64,000 nucleotides of DNA from Nitrospira sp. (GTDB lineage: Bacteria; Nitrospirota; Nitrospiria; Nitrospirales; Nitrospiraceae). The position numbers and the translations under genes were made by a program. The stretch spans positions 1 to 64,000 of the forward strand of contig VOPR01000055.1 of NCBI GenBank assembly GCA_009594995.1. The letters are read 5' to 3'. Numbering within the stretch: the stretch's first letter is position 1; every line of letters starts with the position of its first letter. Shown piece after piece: positions 1 through 8,260 of this stretch. The notes under the pieces are model-generated. The model saw only the letters and a list, made by a program, of their open reading frames with translations. It did no database searches and had not been told where the DNA came from.

Positions 1-49
1 GAGCCCTCTCAAGGCTCAGACACGGGTTCAAATCCCGTTGGGACCACCA
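1..49 (+). tRNA. tRNA-Glu(CTC), 3' part only
   Basis: The 3' part of a tRNA begins at the window edge. Bases 1-5 and 13-17 pair as the anticodon stem around a seven-base loop (6-12) whose positions 34-36 read CTC, the Glu anticodon for GAG. A four-base variable region follows, then a perfectly paired T-arm (22-26 with 34-38, loop TTCAAAT), a seven-base acceptor half (39-45), discriminator A and an encoded CCA (47-49). The D-arm and 5' acceptor lie before the window, so identity rests on the anticodon loop alone. The gene is the integration target of the island that follows. Confidence 0.85.
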
Positions 50-1225
50 ACCTTTTCCCTGATCTTCTGATGAGTTGACGACCTTCCTGAGTTCTGGCTC
101 GGGAAGGGTTGGCCTCTCATAGGACAATCCATAGGACAAAATTGGGTCCGTGTACGTAGCTTCTAGCTGCGTCACGGCTTCGCGGAGCTTGAGATTCCAG
201 CCGTGGCCGCCGTGCGAGTACTGACTCGTCATCATCGCTTTTGTGCTGTGCCCCAGCAGGGCGGAGCGAATTTCCAGGCTTACCCCGAGATTTTGCAGCT
301 GGGTCGTAAAGGTGTGACGGAGGTCGTGGAAGTGCAGGTCCTGGACCTTGGCTGCCTTACAGGTGCGGTGCCACTGATGACCGAACGCATCGGCTGACCA
401 ATTGGCAAAAATGGGCCCCTCGATCGCCGCCACCTCAGGGCGAAGGGCTCGATAGGCTAGCCGGTTCAAGGGGAGTTCCTGCGGAGTGCCCTTCAGGCGT
501 GTCCGGGAAGGCGGCAGAATGAGCCACCAGCCATCATCGCGCTGTCGGAGCCAGGATCGGTCGATTTCGAGGATCTTGGCCTCTCTGAGGCCAGTATGGA
601 GGGCAATCTGGGCAATCCGCCAGAACTCGGCCGGATCATAGACGCGCCCCAGAATTTTATAGGGCTTTCGTTTGGCCGCCTCAGCCTGGATCGCTGACAA
701 TTCCTCATTCATGGCCACACGTTCCCGGCGGGCCACATCGGGGAGCTGAACCCGCTTCAGACGGTTCCGATCCAGCTTTTCAAAATCGACTGCGAGGTTC
801 AGAATCCGCATGAGCACGCCCCACTCTTTTCGGATCGTGCCCGGCGCGGCCTTCGCATCGAGCCGAGCCGCGATATACTCCTGCCCATCCTCTGGGGTCA
901 ACGACTCTAACAACCGGTCTCCGAAACGTGGAAGGAGATGCGTCTCAAGAATGATATCCGGCCGGCGAAGATCCACACGGTTTTTCACTCTGAGCGCCTG
1001 CCAATAGATCGGGAGAAACGCCCTCAGGGTGGAGGCCGTAGCCCTCAACGGAATGGCCTGTTCGCCCCGGTGGATGGTGCCAATCATGGCGATTGCCAGT
1101 TGCTCAGCCTCATCCGGTGAGAGATCGTAACCCAGGAGCGGCCGGTACCGTTGCCCCTTCCAGCGGTAGTACAGATCAAAGGCAAGGCCCTTCTGGGTCC
1201 GTCTTTTGTTGATGGTGTAGGCCAT
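1..1225 (-). CDS. int: Tyrosine recombinase/integrase int1, open through attL and off the window
   Basis: Site-specific recombinase expected to integrate and excise the island at tRNA-Glu. The frame opens at ATG 1223-1225 (MAYTINKRRTQKG) and has no stop down to base 1, so at least 408 codons are visible. It has an N-terminal AP2-like/SAM-like part, then the catalytic core with Arg in LREAKIL, the HDLRH box, LLGH and a Tyr in the SQYSH segment. The 3' end is read antisense through the tRNA T-arm and anticodon arm, giving a tail with RDLNPCL. It lies directly after an HTH protein (1231-1521) that may be its excisionase. The start is the first ATG and aligns with the start deduced for the second integrase. 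Confidence 0.88.
   Translation of the reverse strand, partial: MAYTINKRRTQKGLAFDLYYRWKGQRYRPLLGYDLSPDEAEQLAIAMIGTIHRGEQAIPLRATASTLRAFLPIYWQALRVKNRVDLRRPDIILETHLLPRFGDRLLESLTPEDGQEYIAARLDAKAAPGTIRKEWGVLMRILNLAVDFEKLDRNRLKRVQLPDVARRERVAMNEELSAIQAEAAKRKPYKILGRVYDPAEFWRIAQIALHTGLREAKILEIDRSWLRQRDDGWWLILPPSRTRLKGTPQELPLNRLAYRALRPEVAAIEGPIFANWSADAFGHQWHRTCKAAKVQDLHFHDLRHTFTTQLQNLGVSLEIRSALLGHSTKAMMTSQYSHGGHGWNLKLREAVTQLEATYTDPILSYGLSYERPTLPEPELRKVVNSSEDQGKGWWSQRDLNPCLSLERA
5..52 (+). repeat. attL, 48-bp direct repeat within the tRNA 3' end
   Basis: The repeat begins in the anticodon loop and ends three bases beyond the CCA. It is identical base for base to 18263-18310. Flanking bases diverge at once on both sides (C versus T at the left edge, T versus G at the right). 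The functional tRNA is kept on this side, as expected for a tRNA-targeting tyrosine integrase. Confidence 0.9.
118..139. repeat. Tandem CATAGGACAA repeats, candidate integrase arm-type sites
   Basis: Two exact copies of a 10-mer (118-127 and 130-139) are separated by 2 bp, about 65 bp inside attL and within the 3' end of int1. An inverted related octamer, TGTCCTAT, sits at 18161-18168, about 95 bp inside attR. Short direct repeats flanking the core are typical arm-type sites of tyrosine integrases. The assignment is inference. Confidence 0.45.
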
Positions 1226-1230
1226 GCGCT

Positions 1231-1521
1231 TTACCGATACCGTGGGTTCCGATGGTAAACAGTGCCGACGGGCCTGTCTAGAGGGAGTGTCAGCACTTCA
1301 GACACTCTCGATACAGGGAGCATATCACCACTTTTCAGCCAAGCCAGTAGCTCGTCTCTCAGAAAGCGGACCTTACGTGATCCCGGTATCCGGTGCCTCG
1401 GAATGTCCTTTCGCTGGTAGAGAGTGGATTTCGACAGCCGAAGGTATTTGGCGGCTTCGGCCAGTGTCATGATCTCCGCTGCCGTCTGTGCGGAAGCATG
1501 TGTGTCGCCGGCGGCGATCAT
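1231..1521 (-). CDS. HTH DNA-binding protein, excisionase/AlpA-like
   Basis: A 96-residue protein with a MerR/excisionase-type winged HTH in residues 16-62 (EIMTLAEAAKYLRLSKSTLY, then a basic wing and a final LLAWL helix). Such proteins act as recombination directionality factors or small regulators. ATG 1519-1521 overlaps the stop of the upstream gene (ATGA), so translation is probably coupled. It ends 5 bp before int1, and this pairing supports a Xis role. A later ATG (MTLAEAA) would give a 79-residue protein closer to the usual family size. The C-terminal 30 residues are not recognised. Confidence 0.75.
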   Translation of the reverse strand: MIAAGDTHASAQTAAEIMTLAEAAKYLRLSKSTLYQRKDIPRHRIPGSRKVRFLRDELLAWLKSGDMLPVSRVSEVLTLPLDRPVGTVYHRNPRYR

Positions 1522-1829
1522 GTTCGGTCAAACCTCGAGAAGATTGCGCGTGCCTCTGTTTGCAGCTCGAGCAGCGTGTCATATGCAAACCCATCCCGGA
1601 GTCGCCGCCCTAACTGGCTGACGGTCGAGGCGATTGCATCCAGACACTCCGCCGGTTTCATGAGCAGTTGGCCGTGCGCTGAGGTGCCGGCGAGTTCGCT
1701 CAGAATGGCATCTCTGATTTGTCGGTCACGATATGGTAGGCCCGTCGCAATTAGGTTAAGGGCTTGTTCAACCCTTCTCACAGCGAGGCGTTTTGTCTGA
1801 CTGTGCTTTATATTGATGGCTGCACGCAT
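1518..1829 (-). CDS. Hypothetical protein, basic, phage module
   Basis: 103 residues, not recognised. The protein is basic and largely helical in appearance (an N-terminal stretch of KHSQTKRLAVRRVEQALNL, then LRDGFAYDTLLELQTEA) with no signal peptide or membrane segment. It sits between the tape-measure remnant and the HTH gene, overlaps the latter by 4 bp (ATGA) and reads in the same direction, so it is probably part of the same transcript. No catalytic motif is visible. Confidence 0.55.
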   Translation of the reverse strand: MRAAINIKHSQTKRLAVRRVEQALNLIATGLPYRDRQIRDAILSELAGTSAHGQLLMKPAECLDAIASTVSQLGRRLRDGFAYDTLLELQTEARAIFSRFDRT

Positions 1830-1850
1830 GGAGGCCTCTTCTTCTCCTGC

Positions 1851-2039
1851 TCACCTGTTGCCACGATGGAGGCGATAGACGCCCGGCATGTTTTTCAGCA
1901 CCTCTTCGGTGAGCACACGCCCATTGAGTTCATTGCGAATGATGATTTCCCCGCCGCCGGCGAGTCCGAGCGATTTCTGCATGAACGCTGCGCCACTGAC
2001 CCCGCTCCCGGCGCGACGGGCACCGCTCCCGAATGACAT
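1851..2039 (-). CDS. Duplicate of the tape-measure C-terminus as a separate 62-residue protein
   Basis: Residues 16-62 match the last 46 residues of the adjacent tape-measure protein. Both contain GAAFMQ, then L-GL-GGG, an II pair, a variable acidic/basic stretch and a closing VYR--RGNR. The start ATG (2037-2039) overlaps the tape-measure stop codon (TGATG), so it could be translated by re-initiation. It may be a remnant of a second tail gene or a duplicated C-terminal module. Only the repeat with the neighbour is seen; no function is claimed. Confidence 0.6.
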   Translation of the reverse strand: MSFGSGARRAGSGVSGAAFMQKSLGLAGGGEIIIRNELNGRVLTEEVLKNMPGVYRLHRGNR

Positions 2040-4654
2040 CAGCGATTCCCCCGCTTCATCCGGTAGACCTTCTGCATGTTCTGCATGGTGTAGGCCGCCG
2101 TGCGCCGACCGTCTTCTTCGAAAATGATGGTGGTGCCGCCGCCCCCGAGTCCCATGGCCTGCTGCATGAACGCCGCGCCGCGGGCATTTAGAGGAATGGC
2201 GGCTTCCGGTGATCCGGCTTCGCCCATGAGGGCTCTGGTAGGTCCTGTCACGATGCCGCCGTCCGCAAACCCGACGCTTGCACTAGCGTCCAGATCGACC
2301 ATGCTGCTGAAGCCGAAAAACTCCTTGATGTTGTCGACCCATCCGAAATCGACCCCATCGAGAAACCCGCCCAGAGCTCCGTTGATGTTGCCACTACTCA
2401 CGCTGAGCATCTGCGACACGCCCTTGAGCGCAATCCCGACCGGTGCCAGGACGCCCGTGAAGGTTAACGCTTTAGCGATGGCGTCGATGATGCCCATGAC
2501 GCCATCGGTGATTTGCGCTAACACATTCAAGGCAGTCTTTCCGACTGCCACGGTCGATTCCCCCACCGACTCCCACATCGACGTTACCGCGGCGCCGGTT
2601 TGTGAAAAGATGGTCTGCTCTGCCACAGCTTCTTCCGTTGCAATCGCTGCGCGCGCTGTCGCCCCGGCCTGCGCCGCCGCCGTTTTCCCGGCTTCGGTGA
2701 TGACCCATTGCGTGACAATGCCCATCGACGTCGTGATGAAGTTCTGAAGAAGCTGCACGCCCATTTGCTTGAAGACTTCTCCCCACTGCACCGTTTCCAC
2801 CGTCATGCGGGCGAGGCTCGACGCGAACGTTGATGAGATCGACCCCCAGGATTGGTTCGCGGTGCTGGCAAATTGGTTGATAGTGCTGGCCCAGGTCAGC
2901 GTCCCGCCTTCGATCACGCGCCCCGTATTCACGACGGCATTGCGCGCGGGTGCGGTCATCGTGACGTCGAGGTTCCGCATGTGGTCGCCGATTTCTTCGA
3001 CCATGTCAGGGATGTAGGAATGGCCGACGACGGCGTCGTACAGGCCTTTGAAATAGTTTTTGACCTCCTCGATGCCGCCCTTTACGCGATTGAAGATGGC
3101 TAGGAGTTTGTCTTCAAGGTAAGTTTTTACTCCGCTCGCCACTTGGCTCATGAGATTGATGACGGAATCACGAAATCGCGTAATGCCAGAGATCACAGGC
3201 TCAAGGCCTTGCGCAATGATGGCATTGAAGCCTTTGCCTAGCCTCACAGTAGCGGCGTGGATATCATCCCAGTTTTGGTAAATAATGACGGCGAGCGCCC
3301 CGACGGCCGTCGCAATGGCTGCAAACGGATGGGCGAGGATCAGTCCCCAACCAAACTCCACCACGGGGATGATATTCTTAACTGCGCCGATGAACCATCC
3401 GATGGCAAGGACGGCTGGATAGAGCCCCGCGGACATGACGGTGAGCGCGCCGATGAACGTCTGCGTGGATGGATCGAGCGCGGCAAAGCCGTCGGCCAAA
3501 TCTTTCAGCATTCCTAAAATCGGTTGAGCCGCTTCGACCAGCTTGAGAAACATCGGAATCAGTGCTGTTCCCAAGGTTATTTGCGTGTCGGCTAGTTTAT
3601 TTTGGAAGATTTCCAGCTGACTGGCGGAGGTTTCGTAACGCTTCCCAGCCTCTACCGTCAGTGCTTGATTCTCCTCCCAGGCCGTCCGCGCGGTGTCGAG
3701 CGATTTTGTGAGCCCATCTTTTGCCCCTGCTAACCGAAGGACGGTATCGCGCAAGCGGATCTCTTTGATGTCCAGATCTTGGAGGGTTTGGAAGAGATCA
3801 CCCCCTGATGATTTGATTCGGCCCAATCCCTCGATAAAGGTTGCGATGGCAGCAGCCGGGTCCGTTTTGAAGGAGGTCGAGAACTTCTCTGCGCTCATGC
3901 CAGCAATGTCGGCCCAGCCCTTGAGATCTTCTCCGCCCTTAGACACATCCGCCGCAATATTAATCATGAGGCGACTCATCGCGCTGCCGCCCATTTCCGC
4001 CTCGATCCCAACATCCGCCATCGCGGCAGAGAGGCCTAGCACATCCGCTGCGCTCATGCTGATAGCTTGTCCGGCCCCCGCGAGGCGCTGCGCCATTTCT
4101 GTGATGTCGGTCTCGGTCGAGGCCCCCTTGTTGCCCAGATCGATGACCGCCGATCCCATTGCGGCGAAGTCCTTCGCCGTCAGACCCATCACATTGCCGA
4201 TCCTGGCGAACGAATTGGCTGCGTTATCGGCCGTCAAGTTCGATGAGGTGGCTACCTGTGCGATGGTCTTGGTGAAGTCAACAAGGGATTCTTTCGCCAC
4301 TCCCAAAGCGCCACCGGTTTCGGCGATTTTATTTAGCTCATTAACGCTAACGGGCACCTCTTGCGCGAGCTGGCGAAGCCCATGGGATAACGCGGCGAAC
4401 TCCTCTTGTGTCCCATCGGTGGTTTTCTTCACTCCGGCGAAGGAGGATTCAAAATCCATGGCCATGCGCCCGGCATTGACGCCCAATCCGAGTGCTGCGG
4501 TGCCGATGACGGAGATTCCCTTCGCCGCGACATCGCTGGCAGTTTTTGTGAACTTTCCCAGGTCGCCAGTGGATTTCGCCACGCGATCGAGCCCGCTGGT
4601 GAAGTCTTTGATGTCCAGTGACATCCTGACAATAAGGCTACCGATTGTCGCCAC
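2039..4654 (-). CDS. Phage tail tape-measure protein (TP901 family)
   Basis: 871 residues. It is expected to set tail length and aid DNA delivery in siphophages or myophages. The N-terminal third carries the TP901 core (segments such as ALGLGVNAGRMAMDFE, SFARIGNVMGLTAKDF, SAADVLGLSAAMADVGIEAE and a GWADIAGMSAEKF stretch). A hydrophobic central region follows at about 370-460 (ALTVMSAGLYPAVLAIGWF), then a long Ala/Thr-rich helical part and a Gly-rich C-terminus. It overlaps the upstream chaperone-like gene by 17 bp, the usual tail gene order. It is probably full length; portal, capsid and tail-tube genes that should accompany it are missing. Confidence 0.9.
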   Translation of the reverse strand: MATIGSLIVRMSLDIKDFTSGLDRVAKSTGDLGKFTKTASDVAAKGISVIGTAALGLGVNAGRMAMDFESSFAGVKKTTDGTQEEFAALSHGLRQLAQEVPVSVNELNKIAETGGALGVAKESLVDFTKTIAQVATSSNLTADNAANSFARIGNVMGLTAKDFAAMGSAVIDLGNKGASTETDITEMAQRLAGAGQAISMSAADVLGLSAAMADVGIEAEMGGSAMSRLMINIAADVSKGGEDLKGWADIAGMSAEKFSTSFKTDPAAAIATFIEGLGRIKSSGGDLFQTLQDLDIKEIRLRDTVLRLAGAKDGLTKSLDTARTAWEENQALTVEAGKRYETSASQLEIFQNKLADTQITLGTALIPMFLKLVEAAQPILGMLKDLADGFAALDPSTQTFIGALTVMSAGLYPAVLAIGWFIGAVKNIIPVVEFGWGLILAHPFAAIATAVGALAVIIYQNWDDIHAATVRLGKGFNAIIAQGLEPVISGITRFRDSVINLMSQVASGVKTYLEDKLLAIFNRVKGGIEEVKNYFKGLYDAVVGHSYIPDMVEEIGDHMRNLDVTMTAPARNAVVNTGRVIEGGTLTWASTINQFASTANQSWGSISSTFASSLARMTVETVQWGEVFKQMGVQLLQNFITTSMGIVTQWVITEAGKTAAAQAGATARAAIATEEAVAEQTIFSQTGAAVTSMWESVGESTVAVGKTALNVLAQITDGVMGIIDAIAKALTFTGVLAPVGIALKGVSQMLSVSSGNINGALGGFLDGVDFGWVDNIKEFFGFSSMVDLDASASVGFADGGIVTGPTRALMGEAGSPEAAIPLNARGAAFMQQAMGLGGGGTTIIFEEDGRRTAAYTMQNMQKVYRMKRGNR

Positions 4655-4991
4655 TGTTCACCTCCTCTTCGAAATCCTGATTGAATTTGACGCTATGCCC
4701 CAGGCTGATTGCCTTGGCAATGAGCAACGCGTATCGCGCGACATTTTCGGCCGTGACAATTTCTCGAATAGTCTTTAGTTTCGGGCCGCCACCTTGATGT
4801 CGGACCCCTGCCCACAGGAGACAGCAGGTAATGTCCACCGTCATCTCGTTTTCAAAGATGTCGGGAATTCTCGTGTTGATGCCGAACCGTTCCTTCGCCA
4901 GCGCGAGGGCGGCTGAGTCCAGAAGCAGTACCCGGGGGCCATGCAGTTGGATCGGAATACCCGTTTGTTGTTGGTTGGCTTGGACGTTCAT
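4638..4991 (-). CDS. Putative tail assembly chaperone
   Basis: 117 residues, called mainly from position: a small acidic-ended protein directly upstream of and overlapping the tape-measure gene, where tail chaperones (G/GT-like) normally sit. No slippery frameshift extension is obvious. The sequence has a helical middle (DSAALALAKERFGI) and a hydrophobic patch around TCCLLWAGVRH, as seen in chaperone-like tail proteins. There is no signal peptide. It could instead be another small tail protein. Confidence 0.5.
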   Translation of the reverse strand: MNVQANQQQTGIPIQLHGPRVLLLDSAALALAKERFGINTRIPDIFENEMTVDITCCLLWAGVRHQGGGPKLKTIREIVTAENVARYALLIAKAISLGHSVKFNQDFEEEVNSGDNR

Positions 4992-5022
4992 GTTCCCCTC
5001 TCTGTCGCTGGGCCCAGCTTCA

Positions 5023-5364
5023 TCAGCGTGAGCTCTGGCTTTCTATGTCGGCCATCGGCCGCTGAAGGTACTCCCGGATGAAGCGGACCAACTCGGCGCG
5101 GAGCACATACGGTTCTTTGAGGTTGTCTCGATAGCATTCGAGTTTCCCAGCTTGCAGCCAGTAGTGGACGTTCTGTCGGGATGTCCCGAGTACCTGCGCT
5201 ACCGCTGCAGGGCTGAAGCAGGGGAATGCCGGCACGATCACGGGGACCGGCTGTGGCGAAGTTGGGGTAGCTTGAGAGGTACGGGTTGGTTCCGTGGAAT
5301 CTGACCGCCGCTCGAGTGCCTTCCGCTGGACCCATCCTTCTCGGCGTCCGCCTGTCCATGTCAT
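5023..5364 (-). CDS. HTH domain protein between terminase and tail genes
   Basis: 113 residues. The C-terminal half (about 50-105) is a MerR/excisionase-type HTH (FSPAAVAQVLGTSRQNVHYW, then ELVRFIREYL). The first 45 residues are Pro/Thr/Ser-rich and probably disordered. ATG 5362-5364 overlaps the terminase stop (ATGA). It occupies the place where portal, protease and capsid genes would be expected after TerL. A longer overlapping frame here (4988-5371) has no domain-like composition and was not chosen. Confidence 0.6.
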   Translation of the reverse strand: MTWTGGRREGWVQRKALERRSDSTEPTRTSQATPTSPQPVPVIVPAFPCFSPAAVAQVLGTSRQNVHYWLQAGKLECYRDNLKEPYVLRAELVRFIREYLQRPMADIESQSSR

Positions 5365-7232
5365 CGATCACGTTTCACCCAGTTCGATCGTTTTCGTGAT
5401 TCTGGGTTTCGATGCACCCAGCTGGACTGATCCGGGTCGATTGCTGCTGGAACCGACGGCTCATGTCGCATGACCGTCAAGGTGTCGAGGTTCGGGTTGA
5501 AGATGGCGAGTGCCGTCATGGCATAGATGCGAAGATCGAGCGCCTCATTGCGACTACGCTTCTTCCGGTAATACGAACCCATCAACACGCCGCGCTCCCA
5601 CTTGTTGACGCGTTCTTCGGCGGTCAATTGTTTGAAGTACTCGTGTTCGTTTTCGGTGTAGGCCGTGAGGTCTGGGAAATGGCAGTATCCAGGGCCGAAA
5701 TCTGTGAGCTTCAACCGGTCGAACAGGGTGTCCTTTGAGGTATCCGTACCAGCCAAAAACAGGCGAATCCCGTTGACTGTGCTGCCCATCCTGTAAACAG
5801 GTGCGCCGGGTTGGCTGGAGCCCTTCACGGCCCAGATGCGGCGATTCTGGCGGGGTAACACGAACTCATAGACTTCCTTGGCGTGGTGGCCGGTGTCGAT
5901 ACAGGCGGTGGCAACGGTGAGAAACCCGCCCGTCTCATGCTTCCAGGTCCGCTTCAACCATTCGTCCACTTGATCCCAGAGAGTCTTATCCGTGGGTGAT
6001 CCGAACCACTTGCGGTAGTCGATCGACCAGCTTTCTTGGCCCTTTCCCCATCCGACCAGTTCGGCTTCGATGCGATCCTTTTGAACGTCGATTCCAGCCG
6101 TTAGCACGACAACGCCATCTGGTACAGGCGCCGGGTAAATCTCGACGCGGTTGTGTAGATCGGATTCCTGGATTCTCTCGCCGGCCTCTTCCCAGGTCTC
6201 CGCTAGGTTGGTATTCGTGAATGTCTGTTGGGCACGGAGGTCGTGGTTATGAATAATTTCTGTCCAGTCCGAGGCCAGCTTGACCCACGAGTTCACCCAG
6301 CCATGCGGACTATACAACGCATTGAGCCAGAAGCCGGCGGCCTTCAGGATGCCTCTGTTGCCCCCTGCCTGTGCCAGCCATTCACCATTCGCCAGCATCC
6401 GCGTCTTATGTGCTTCGCCGATATACCGGTGACACTGTTCACAGAGAAACCTGGCCTCCTCTGGTTTGCCATCCGGCCACGTAAGATTCTTCCACCAGAG
6501 CACCTGCCCATGATCACAGAATGGGCAGGGCACGAAATAACGCCGCTGATCGCTCTCGACATATGCCTTCTCGATCACGCTCGTTTGCTTCAACAGTGGG
6601 GTTGAACAGCGGTAAATTTTGTGGCGCGCATAGGTGAGAGTGCGCTTTTCTGCCAACTCGCAAGGGCTTCCTTCACCGTTGACATCGAACGGGTAGGCGT
6701 CACACTCGTCGAGAAATAGGTTTCTGGCAGACATGAACCGAAGCCCCGGCCCTGAATTGGCGCCTGTCAGACACAACATGCCGCCGGTAAATTCCTTCGA
6801 TGTGATGGTGTTGCCTGAATCGCGAGAGCGTGACTCGCGAACCAATCCTCTCAGGCAGGGAACGAGGTCGAGCATGGGTTGGATTTTTTGCTTCGACAGT
6901 TTCGCAGCGACATCAATGCTGGGCTCAACCAATAACATCGTGGTTGGGGCTCGATGGATCATGAAGCCGACCCAGTTTTTACCGGCTTCGGTACCGCCGA
7001 TCTGCGCTGGCTTCTGAAACACAACCTCCCGTATAGGGGAACTTGGAGACAGCACGTCCATGATCTCGCGCAAATACGGTGTCCTGCTGGTACGCCATCG
7101 TCCCGACTCTGAATTCCAGGATGGCAAGATCATGTGTTGATCTGCCCATTCCGAAATCGTTTCGATGGGGTCGGGTGTCAGGCCCTTCAGTAAATAGTCG
7201 ACAGCTTGTGTCGGCTCAGCCAGTTCCATCAT
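5361..7232 (-). CDS. Phage terminase large subunit, GpA family
   Basis: 623 residues, normal length for lambda GpA-type terminases, the ATP-driven motor and nuclease of DNA packaging. An N-terminal ATPase is seen with a deviant Walker A-like loop (QKPAQIGGTEAGKNW) and a Walker B (NLFLDECDAYP). A zinc-binding-like Cys cluster (CPFCDHGQ and CEQCHRYIG) follows. The C-terminal nuclease shows acidic residues in GIDVQKDRIEAE and CIDTGHHAKEV. It lies about 80 bp after the small subunit. It looks intact, although the capsid it would fill is not encoded here. Confidence 0.93.
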   Translation of the reverse strand: MMELAEPTQAVDYLLKGLTPDPIETISEWADQHMILPSWNSESGRWRTSRTPYLREIMDVLSPSSPIREVVFQKPAQIGGTEAGKNWVGFMIHRAPTTMLLVEPSIDVAAKLSKQKIQPMLDLVPCLRGLVRESRSRDSGNTITSKEFTGGMLCLTGANSGPGLRFMSARNLFLDECDAYPFDVNGEGSPCELAEKRTLTYARHKIYRCSTPLLKQTSVIEKAYVESDQRRYFVPCPFCDHGQVLWWKNLTWPDGKPEEARFLCEQCHRYIGEAHKTRMLANGEWLAQAGGNRGILKAAGFWLNALYSPHGWVNSWVKLASDWTEIIHNHDLRAQQTFTNTNLAETWEEAGERIQESDLHNRVEIYPAPVPDGVVVLTAGIDVQKDRIEAELVGWGKGQESWSIDYRKWFGSPTDKTLWDQVDEWLKRTWKHETGGFLTVATACIDTGHHAKEVYEFVLPRQNRRIWAVKGSSQPGAPVYRMGSTVNGIRLFLAGTDTSKDTLFDRLKLTDFGPGYCHFPDLTAYTENEHEYFKQLTAEERVNKWERGVLMGSYYRKKRSRNEALDLRIYAMTALAIFNPNLDTLTVMRHEPSVPAAIDPDQSSWVHRNPESRKRSNWVKRDR

Positions 7233-7313
7233 GTGGTCTTCGCCTGTTTGCTATGTGGAGGCCGCAATCCTTTTCTCAATGCATTGCGTATGAGCATTCT
7301 CACCACCTCGATT

Positions 7314-7811
7314 TCAGACTGCCGCCAACATTTTGGGGCCTTTAACATCCGGTGCCTTGCCTAATGTTTCTAGTACGTGATGAATTTCACCGCGCAGCAG
7401 ATTAAAGACCGCAGTCTGGTCACTTTCCGCAGCAAGGGGCCCAGCCAATCTGTCAGGTAGATTTTCAAGAGTGTCGCGGATCTGTCGGCCTGCGGTGAAC
7501 CAGGCCTTTGTAACTGCCTCGCGCGCCATCAATTCTCCCGTGAGACGCTTCAGCCGGACTTGTTTCAGTTCGTTATCCAATTCGAGTTTCCGGGTAAGTT
7601 GCTTGTCTCGACCCTGGCGGAGATCCTTCTTTTTCAAGAGTTGGACGTAAGCCAGAACAGCCTTTTTGGGATCGTGCACCCCGTTCACAGGCGGGGGCAG
7701 CACCCCGTCCTTAATCATGGCGCCGACTCGCTGGGCCGACACTCCAAGAGCCTCGGCTAACTCGGTGTTCGACCAACCATAGGCTCCGAATAAACTAGGT
7801 TCGGCGGACAT
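7314..7811 (-). CDS. Terminase small subunit (Nu1-like)
   Basis: 165 residues. It is predicted to recognise packaging sites and recruit the large subunit. The N-terminus is a winged HTH (YGWSNTELAEALGVSAQRVG), followed by a charged coiled-coil region (LTRKLELDNELKQVRLKRL) and a helical C-terminus (IRDTLENLPDRLAGPLA) typical of Nu1/DUF1441-like proteins. A good Shine-Dalgarno (GGAGGA) precedes the ATG. It lies directly upstream of TerL. Confidence 0.8.
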   Translation of the reverse strand: MSAEPSLFGAYGWSNTELAEALGVSAQRVGAMIKDGVLPPPVNGVHDPKKAVLAYVQLLKKKDLRQGRDKQLTRKLELDNELKQVRLKRLTGELMAREAVTKAWFTAGRQIRDTLENLPDRLAGPLAAESDQTAVFNLLRGEIHHVLETLGKAPDVKGPKMLAAV

Positions 7812-8074
7812 TAGAAAATAAAATCCTCCACATTTGCCCTACACGTCTGCGGTTCCTTCCGCCTGGCTCTGGCTATTGATCGTCCTCCGATCGCTTCCCT
7901 GAGCCCTGCGGGCGCTCTCCATCAACCTCGAAAAAAAACATCAGGGCCTACCCAAATACCGAGGCACGCGTACCCGCATGCCTGGAGCGTCAGGAGGGAC
8001 CCGGCACGGCCTTGCTTTACGTAATAGTAGCGAGTCATCAATCAATGCAGTGACTGTCACTCGAACCTCCGACC
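7812..8074. promoter_or_regulatory. Gene-free stretch with a 13-bp palindrome
   Basis: No coding region is evident between the terminase small subunit and the next small gene. It includes a perfect palindrome (AGTGAC T GTCACT) at 8049-8061 and a run of eight A at about 7930. The palindrome could be a regulator site, or the region could contain a packaging (cos-like) site near terS. Neither is demonstrable from sequence alone. Confidence 0.3.
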
Positions 8075-8260
8075 CTATCGCCCAGTGGAACCATCGAGCC
8101 CTCGTTCTTGCCGAACCCTTCTGCGGTATGCGTCGAACGAACCAAAGCAGAAGAACTCCACACTTAAATCTGGATTGGTCGCAAAGACCGACTCTGCAAG
8201 AGCATGGGTTCCGATTGAGGCGATGGCTTCGTCAGACAGCTGTTGTTGTGTCCTGGTCAC
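8075..8260 (-). CDS. Small hypothetical protein, 61 residues
   Basis: Not recognised. It starts at GTG 8258-8260, whose TGA overlap with the upstream stop (GTGA) suggests coupled translation. Composition is ordinary, with an aromatic patch (VEFFCFGSFDAYRRR) and no transmembrane segment. It is the last gene before the gene-free stretch upstream of the terminase genes. Confidence 0.45.
   Translation of the reverse strand: MTRTQQQLSDEAIASIGTHALAESVFATNPDLSVEFFCFGSFDAYRRRVRQERGLDGSTGR

Noticed and set aside
118..139. Tandem repeats as a CRISPR array
   Set aside because: Only two 10-bp copies with a 2-bp gap; no spacers and no cas genes in the window.
2100..4778. Long open frames on the plus strand opposite the tape-measure gene
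   Set aside because: They are antisense shadows of a high-GC coding gene, with Pro/Ser/Ala-rich composition and no domain pattern or Shine-Dalgarno; the minus-strand gene matches the tape-measure core clearly.
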